A stretch of 20,243 bases of DNA from a bacterium UBA4637 (GTDB lineage: Bacteria > Bacteroidota > Bacteroidia > Bacteroidales > Bacteroidaceae), in assembly GCA_002405875.1 (NCBI GenBank), contig DHMR01000052.1:1-20243 (forward strand), written 5' to 3'. The notes under the pieces are model-generated. The model ran no database searches. It saw only the letters and a program-made list of their open reading frames with translations, and had not been told where the DNA came from. This document shows, one piece after another, positions 15,688 to 20,243 of this stretch (within the stretch, counting starts at the first letter, position 1; each line of letters begins with the position of its first letter). Position numbers and translations under genes: made by a program.

Positions 15688-18129
15688 TTATTTCAATCTG
15701 ATAATATTCAGTGAGTTGGCTGGAATCTCAACCTCAGCTCCGTTCTTGCTGGTGGTGATGAAACTCTCCACTGGGTAAACGTTGGTTGGGTTGTCGATGG
15801 TGTTCTCCTCCAAGCCGTTCTTGGCTGAGAGGCGAATCAACTTGCCGTCCTTGATGTCCTTGCCCTGAAGATTGATCTTCGCAGTAGTGCTCTCAGTGCT
15901 GGTGTTGGCAATCTTCAAGATAACCTCGCCAGTCTTCTCGTCGAGGGTAGCTGTAGAGAAGATGCCAGGCTGAGTGTTTGCCTTCAGCTTGGTGGCGAAG
16001 ATTTCCTTGCCGTCCACCGATGCGAAGATGCTGTCGCCCTGTACCTTCAGCTCAATGTCGTACCACTTGCCAGTCTCTACCTTGCCTGGGCAAGTTGCTA
16101 CCTGAGCCTTGGCACCATTCACTATCTGCTCGATGCCGTGCTGGGTGTTGTTCCAACCACCGAGGTTCAACCAGCAGTAGTTCTGAGGGTCCACATAGTT
16201 GAACACTACGAGGAAGCCCTCGTTGCCGGCATCTTTCTTCGCACGTACCTTATATATATAGCCATCGCTGGTAATCTTGCCAGGGTTCAAGCGGATGCAA
16301 CTCTCCTCGTTGCTGGTCTGTTTGATTTCGTCGCCCTCAACCTTCCATGAGCCACGGATGTCGGTCTGGGTGAGTTCGAGGGTAGCTGGGAGCGCATTTC
16401 CCTTGTCGTCGGTATAGCCCTCATCCTTGAAGGAAACCTGAGTGCCCCATGTTCCCATACCTACCTGGCAAACGGCTGGCTTCACCTTCGCCTGTTCGTA
16501 CTTGTAAGGAGAGTTCTGCTCTACCTTCAGCACACGGGTACCGATATTGTTCGCCATCACGTTCTGTACGTAGTAAGATGGTGTGCCGAACACTTTGTCA
16601 GATGTATATTGAATCATATCCGGTGCCCACATGCGGTTGTTGAGGTTGGCGAAGATAGGAGCGTAAGATGCCATGGTCACGATGTCAGAGTTGTTCTCGA
16701 TGCCCATCATATAGACAGCCTCACCGAGGGCTGCGTCGAGAGAACCCATATTGCCGAAGCCTTGGGTCACGGCATACTCGCCTACGTAAATCTCACTGCC
16801 CTTGCGGTCGTAAGAATCGTACTTGTTGAAGTTCTCGGCAAACCAAGCAGGGTTTCTGTAGTAGTGCTCGTCGAGGAGCTCCACGCTCTCCTTGCTTTCC
16901 CACTTAGGGTTGTCGTCGCCCCAAGCTACCACGTTGCCGATGAGGTGCATCTTAGGATATTTTGCCAAGACGGCATCCTTGAACTTCTTGAAGCGCTCGT
17001 AGTAGTGGTCGCTCTGTGCGGCAGGGTCTGGCTGGTTGTTCTCGTTGCCAATCTCCAAGTACTCGATGTTGTATGGCTCTGGGTGACCGTTCTTGGCACG
17101 CAGCGCACCATACTTGGAGGTAACAGGACCATTGGCATACTCCAAGGCGTTCAAGCACTCGTCTATCCAAGGCTGGATGCTATCCACAGGAGTCAAGCCG
17201 CCGTGCCAGAGACCTACGTTCACCACGTAGAGTGGTTTTGCGTGCAAATCCTCGGCAAGCTGCAAGTATTCGTCGAATCCCATACCATCGCTAGTGCGAT
17301 AACGCCAGTTTACGTTCTTGTGTCCAGGACGCTCTTCGATAGGTCCGATGGTCTTTTCCCAATGGAAAGCATTCTCTGGAGACTCCTGTCCCTCGACGTA
17401 GCAACCGCCAGGGAAGCGAACGAACTTAGGGTGGATATTGTAAAGGAGTTGCGCCAAATCAGGGCGCAAACCATTCTCACGATTCTTGAAAGTAGGAGGG
17501 AAGAGGCTTACCACGTCGAGCTGGATGGTTCCCTTGCCATCGGCTACCAACTCAAACTGAGCTTTCGCATCGTTGGCATTGGCAATGAATTCGGCAGTGT
17601 ACTTGGTCCATTTCTTGCCCAACTTGCCGCTTACAGCAGTCTCGGCATATACCTTGTCGCCCTTGGCGTTGGTTAGGCGAGCCTTCAATCCACCCTTGTA
17701 GCTACCCTTTGCCCAGAAAGAGAGCTTGTAGGTTCTGCCCTGTACGGCGTTGATGCCCCAGAAGCCCTCGTTGATGAGAGAGGCTGTAGCCTTAGGGGTA
17801 GCGGCAATGGTAAGCTGGAGCGCCTTGCCCTGTGCTTTGTTGAGAAGATTCTTGTTGATGAGCTGTGCGTTGATTTTCGCACCAGCCTCGGCGGAAGTCT
17901 TCCAAGTAGGAATCTCCTTGTCGCTGTCCTCGAAAGAACGGTTGCTGATAAGCTCGGCATAGATACCGCCATCGGCAGCGTGGTTGATATCCTCGAAGAA
18001 GATACCATATAAATTAGGTGAAACCTTGATGCCTGGATTTGAGGCATCCACATTGATAGTTACTTGTGCGTTGGCTGCCATCGCAGAGGCGAGCACAGCG
18101 GAAAGCAAAAACTGTCTTTTCTTATTCAT
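15688..18129 (-). CDS. GH51 alpha-L-arabinofuranosidase, secreted, with inserted binding-type modules
   Basis: 813 residues, longer than plain GH51 enzymes. A signal peptide (about 1-21, ending ANAQ) without a lipobox points to the periplasm. The GH51 start GIKVSPNLYGIFFEDINHAADGG (about 33-55) is followed by a CBM4/9-like beta module (about 70-215). The catalytic barrel has acid/base E363 in IGNEN and nucleophile E451 in YVGEYA. Then come the AF C-terminal beta domain (to about 580), a LamG/DUF1080-like module (about 585-735) and a final beta stretch ending NSLNIIRLK. The family removes terminal alpha-L-arabinofuranosyl residues, completing arabinan breakdown. It is transcribed toward the permease and has its own promoter, which shares operator motifs with susC, so it is probably part of the same regulon. 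Confidence 0.93.
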   Translation of the reverse strand: MNKKRQFLLSAVLASAMAANAQVTINVDASNPGIKVSPNLYGIFFEDINHAADGGIYAELISNRSFEDSDKEIPTWKTSAEAGAKINAQLINKNLLNKAQGKALQLTIAATPKATASLINEGFWGINAVQGRTYKLSFWAKGSYKGGLKARLTNAKGDKVYAETAVSGKLGKKWTKYTAEFIANANDAKAQFELVADGKGTIQLDVVSLFPPTFKNRENGLRPDLAQLLYNIHPKFVRFPGGCYVEGQESPENAFHWEKTIGPIEERPGHKNVNWRYRTSDGMGFDEYLQLAEDLHAKPLYVVNVGLWHGGLTPVDSIQPWIDECLNALEYANGPVTSKYGALRAKNGHPEPYNIEYLEIGNENNQPDPAAQSDHYYERFKKFKDAVLAKYPKMHLIGNVVAWGDDNPKWESKESVELLDEHYYRNPAWFAENFNKYDSYDRKGSEIYVGEYAVTQGFGNMGSLDAALGEAVYMMGIENNSDIVTMASYAPIFANLNNRMWAPDMIQYTSDKVFGTPSYYVQNVMANNIGTRVLKVEQNSPYKYEQAKVKPAVCQVGMGTWGTQVSFKDEGYTDDKGNALPATLELTQTDIRGSWKVEGDEIKQTSNEESCIRLNPGKITSDGYIYKVRAKKDAGNEGFLVVFNYVDPQNYCWLNLGGWNNTQHGIEQIVNGAKAQVATCPGKVETGKWYDIELKVQGDSIFASVDGKEIFATKLKANTQPGIFSTATLDEKTGEVILKIANTSTESTTAKINLQGKDIKDGKLIRLSAKNGLEENTIDNPTNVYPVESFITTSKNGAEVEIPANSLNIIRLK

Positions 18130-18216
18130 TGTCTATTCTTAGGTTTATTATTGATTACTTGTTTGGTGTTGGCGAATGAGTGCCTAAACATGAAACTAAC
18201 TATTAATACACAGTTG

Positions 18217-18224
18217 CAAAAGTA
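18217..18224 (-). promoter_or_regulatory. -7 box of the GH51 promoter
   Basis: On the minus strand the octamer is TACTTTTG, identical to that of susC and again followed by GC. It lies 20 nt downstream of the TTTTGTCCACC site. The predicted leader is about 80 nt. Confidence 0.75.
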
Positions 18225-18244
18225 CACAAAAGGCACAAGAATGG

Positions 18245-18304
18245 GGTGGACAAAACGAATAATATAGTGTAAAAGGTAGATTTTTTGATGAATATCCACC
18301 TTTT
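18245..18304 (-). promoter_or_regulatory. Candidate operator upstream of the GH51 gene
   Basis: In the gene direction there is AAAAGGTGGAT (18304-18294), a 12-nt spacer, ATCTACCTTTT (18281-18271), a 15-nt spacer and TTTTGTCCACC (18255-18245), then 20 nt to the -7 box. The first and third elements match the susC operator almost letter for letter and the second differs by one base. The inverted-repeat spacer is 9 nt shorter than at susC, and there is one TTTGTCCACC copy instead of two. Confidence 0.75.
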
Positions 18305-18316
18305 TGCTATGTTGTT

Positions 18317-18330
18317 TGTTTTATAAAACA
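18317..18330. other. 14-bp AT-rich palindrome after the ATPase gene
   Basis: TGTTTTATAAAACA is self-complementary and lies 20 nt past the ATPase stop codon, upstream of the GH51 operator. It could be a weak transcript end or a binding site. Its low GC content makes a stable hairpin unlikely. Confidence 0.35.
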
Positions 18331-18350
18331 GCTATTTCATATCTCTTTCT

Positions 18351-19622
18351 TTAGAAAAAGTCTGCCAGCCATTTCCAAATAGGAATTACTTCGATGGTCT
18401 GTCCTCCTTCTTGGATAGTCTCTTCTTCATCGTATGTAATAATCCTGGCTTTTTGAAGAGGATGTTTCTTGTTTAATGCTAACAGTGCATCTACTTCTCT
18501 CTTGCGAGTGCCTAGGTCTGTCAAGCTATAAGATGCCTGAATGGCCAGAGACTCTTCTGGAACGAAAAAGTCTACTTCTATATTACGATTATAATAGTAT
18601 AGCTTTGGCATCTCCGAATCTTTGTTGTATTTCTTGTGTAAGGTGATGGCGCAAAGATTTTCCAACAAAGGTGATTTCGATTCTGTCAAGAAAATGCTCA
18701 GCAGACCATTGTCGGTAAAGTAATGCTTCTTAGCAGTTTCCTTCTCCGCAAACTTGGAAGCGTAGTTATCTAAAGTAAACATAAGACATGCCTCCTTGAT
18801 GTATCGGATGTAATCAATGATGGATACAGAGTTGGTCTTTACTCCTGTGCTCTTCACCATATTGGCTAGGCGATTATAGGCTGTGGGCTGCATGATGTTC
18901 TCTGCCAATCGTTTGATGGCAAGACGTAAGGCTTGTTCATTTTTGATACCATTTCTTTGGATGACATCACCCAGTACGATTTTCTCATAGAGACCATTGA
19001 GCCAATGACGCTTATTCTTATAAAGAAGTAGTTCTGGGAAACCACCCCATTTGAAATACTCTGCAAAGTTTTGCTGTACGATATCCTTTTGCTTGCCATA
19101 TTGCCAATTCTTTTCAAGGATGATGCCTTGGGCTTCTAAATATTCTTGAAATGAGTATGGAAATATCTTTTCGTCAAAGTATCGTGCTCCCAATGTTGTA
19201 GCAATATCTCTACTTAGCATTTTGGCGTTGGAACCCGTGATGAAGACCATGTATTTCTGGTTGGCTAATCTTCGGGCAAAGTGCTCCCATCCTTCGATGT
19301 TTTGTATCTCATCGAAGAATAAAATGGGTTTATAAGAATACATGGCATTGTAAGCCTGTAAAATGAGGTCGAAGTCTTCGACTTGCATGCCATAGAGACG
19401 CTCGTCATCAAAGTTTAGATAGACAATTTCCTTGATGTCATGCCCATTTGCAAGGAATTGCTTGGCACGTTGATATAATAAGTATGACTTGCCGGCTTGT
19501 CGAATGCCGACAAGGACATACCTTCCTTGCTCCTCAAAGTCGAAAGGTCTTTGATAGAGTTCTATCTCTTGTATTTCGTCTTGTCCCTCTTTGATGAGAG
19601 TTTTGAAAACTTCCTTTTGCAT
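18351..19622 (-). CDS. AAA_14/DUF4143 ATP-binding protein
   Basis: 423 residues from the ATG at 19622. An N-terminal AAA_14 ATPase domain has Walker A GIRQAGKS (39-46) and Walker B ILFFDEIQ (D104, E105). A DUF4143 domain follows. The C-terminal part contains YYYNRNIEVDFFVPEESLAI, which resembles the PD-(D/E)XK-like fold usually found at the end of this family; a Gln stands where the motif Lys would be. These proteins are common in Bacteroidota and their cellular role is not settled. A longer frame begins at 19676, but the predicted -7 box lies inside it (19646-19653), so the shorter start is preferred. It has no visible link to the arabinan genes. Confidence 0.85.
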   Translation of the reverse strand: MQKEVFKTLIKEGQDEIQEIELYQRPFDFEEQGRYVLVGIRQAGKSYLLYQRAKQFLANGHDIKEIVYLNFDDERLYGMQVEDFDLILQAYNAMYSYKPILFFDEIQNIEGWEHFARRLANQKYMVFITGSNAKMLSRDIATTLGARYFDEKIFPYSFQEYLEAQGIILEKNWQYGKQKDIVQQNFAEYFKWGGFPELLLYKNKRHWLNGLYEKIVLGDVIQRNGIKNEQALRLAIKRLAENIMQPTAYNRLANMVKSTGVKTNSVSIIDYIRYIKEACLMFTLDNYASKFAEKETAKKHYFTDNGLLSIFLTESKSPLLENLCAITLHKKYNKDSEMPKLYYYNRNIEVDFFVPEESLAIQASYSLTDLGTRKREVDALLALNKKHPLQKARIITYDEEETIQEGGQTIEVIPIWKWLADFF

Positions 19623-19645
19623 GGCTTTTTTGTTTGTTGACCGTG

Positions 19646-19677
19646 CAAAATTACGATTTTTATTTGTAATATCCAAA
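19646..19677 (-). promoter_or_regulatory. Promoter of the ATPase gene
   Basis: On the minus strand TTTG (19677-19674), 20 nt, and TAATTTTG (19653-19646) give a near-ideal Bacteroidota promoter. Transcription would start near 19640, 18 nt before the ATG at 19622, so the upstream ATG at 19676 would not be in the message. Confidence 0.75.
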
Positions 19678-19698
19678 AATTAAATCATATTTTTTAAT

Positions 19699-19776
19699 TT
19701 GCAATAAATAAATTTGCCGGGATTTCTTAATTGTAAATTTAAAAATATCGGAATTTGCATACTTGCAATAAATAAA
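19699..19776. repeat. Pair of 14-bp direct repeats in the AT-rich region upstream of the ATPase gene
   Basis: TTGCAATAAATAAA occurs at 19699-19712 and 19763-19776, 64 bp apart, in an AT-rich gap of about 190 nt that otherwise holds only the ATPase promoter. The copies lie roughly 60 and 125 bp upstream of the predicted start, so they may be regulator sites, but low complexity makes chance repetition possible. Confidence 0.45.
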
Positions 19777-19808
19777 CTGTTTTTTATTGTTGGTAAACAA
19801 AACAGAGA

Positions 19809-20243
19809 TTAATACAGCAGCAACAATCCTGCGAACGCCGAGTAGAGTATCATCCTTATCGGATTAATCTTCATAACCTTCACTCCGATGAAGGTGGCGA
19901 AGAAGAGGGCGATGGAGATGTAGAAGTGCCAAGGATTCTCTGGGGTGGAGAAATTTTCTGGGCTCATTAAGAGCAGGGCGGCTGCTCCCACCAAACCGAC
20001 GATGGCTGGGCGGAGACCGATGAACATGCTCTGCACCATGTTGGTGTGCATATACTTGTACAGCATCTTGCTGATAAGAATCATCAATATCAAGGAAGGG
20101 AGAACCAGGGCGAAAGTTGCCACGGCACTGCCCAATATCGCCATCATCCCACCCATGCCGGCGTTATGTACGGCGGTGTAGCCACAATAGGTGGCGGTAT
20201 TGATGCCGATAGGTCCTGGCGTCATCTGCGAGATGGCGACGAC
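19809..20243 (-). CDS. Chromate transporter family protein, C-terminal part (cut by window edge)
   Basis: The minus-strand frame is open from the right edge to TAA at 19809-19811, giving 145 residues. It begins VVAISQMTPGPIGINTATY, the chromate ion transporter (CHR) family motif 'hAxxQxxPGPxxxNxATxxGY', so the Met at 20225 is internal and the true start lies outside. Several membrane segments follow, ending SAFAGLLLLY. With one CHR motif and a stop soon after, it is probably a half-size single-domain protein of the kind that works in pairs, and a partner may lie to the right. Members export chromate or, in gut bacteria, may carry other anions. Substrate cannot be read here. Confidence 0.88.
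   Translation of the reverse strand, partial: VVAISQMTPGPIGINTATYCGYTAVHNAGMGGMMAILGSAVATFALVLPSLILMILISKMLYKYMHTNMVQSMFIGLRPAIVGLVGAAALLLMSPENFSTPENPWHFYISIALFFATFIGVKVMKINPIRMILYSAFAGLLLLY

Noticed and set aside
16609..17676. 355-codon open frame on the plus strand opposite GH51
   Set aside because: The minus strand encodes the GH51 catalytic core including E363 and E451. The antisense product is rich in Val/Leu/His without domain logic, typical of a shadow frame.

Overview
The window looks like a chromosomal segment of a gut Bacteroidota of the Prevotella/Segatella type. The grounds are SusC/SusD pairs, lipoproteins with acidic residues after the lipobox cysteine, promoters with the Bacteroidota -7 box TAnnTTTG instead of sigma70 boxes, A-rich start regions without clear Shine-Dalgarno sites, and moderate GC content. 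The genus is inferred from style, not from a search.

Layout. 1-156 is the 3' end of a probable GH13 amylase-type enzyme, followed by a triple 22-bp repeat and a strong terminator. 304-3752 looks like one transcription unit: a 66-aa membrane protein, two tandem paralogous 33-aa single-span microproteins (too short for usual gene calling) and a 991-aa membrane regulator. The regulator has a periplasmic double propeller and a Y_Y_Y domain joined directly to an AraC-type DNA-binding domain, with no histidine kinase or receiver. 4023-13944 is an arabinan utilisation locus: SusC, SusD, a surface glycan-binding lipoprotein, a surface GH43 lipoprotein and a periplasmic GH43. 14092-15396 is an AzgA/PbuG-type purine permease with its own promoter. 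15688-18129 (minus) is a secreted GH51 alpha-L-arabinofuranosidase. 18351-19622 (minus) is an AAA_14/DUF4143 ATPase. 19809-20243 (minus) is the C-terminal part of a chromate transporter that runs off the window.

How it works together (inference from family knowledge). The surface GH43 cuts arabinan. SusD and the binding lipoprotein hold the oligosaccharides, and SusC imports them. The periplasmic GH43 and GH51 finish the job to arabinose. The regulator senses a periplasmic oligosaccharide and acts directly on DNA from the membrane.

The best regulatory signal is a shared promoter architecture upstream of susC and of the separated GH51 gene. Both have AAAAGGTGGAT facing ATCYACCTTTT, then TTTGTCCACC, then exactly 20 nt, then an identical TACTTTTG -7 box. 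At susC the TTTGTCCACCT half-site occurs twice, 21 bp apart, the spacing expected for an AraC-type dimer on direct repeats. This is a strong candidate for the regulator's operator and ties GH51 to the locus across the unrelated permease.

The most novel candidate is the regulator unit itself: a kinase-less HTCS-like regulator packaged with two duplicated 33-aa membrane microproteins.
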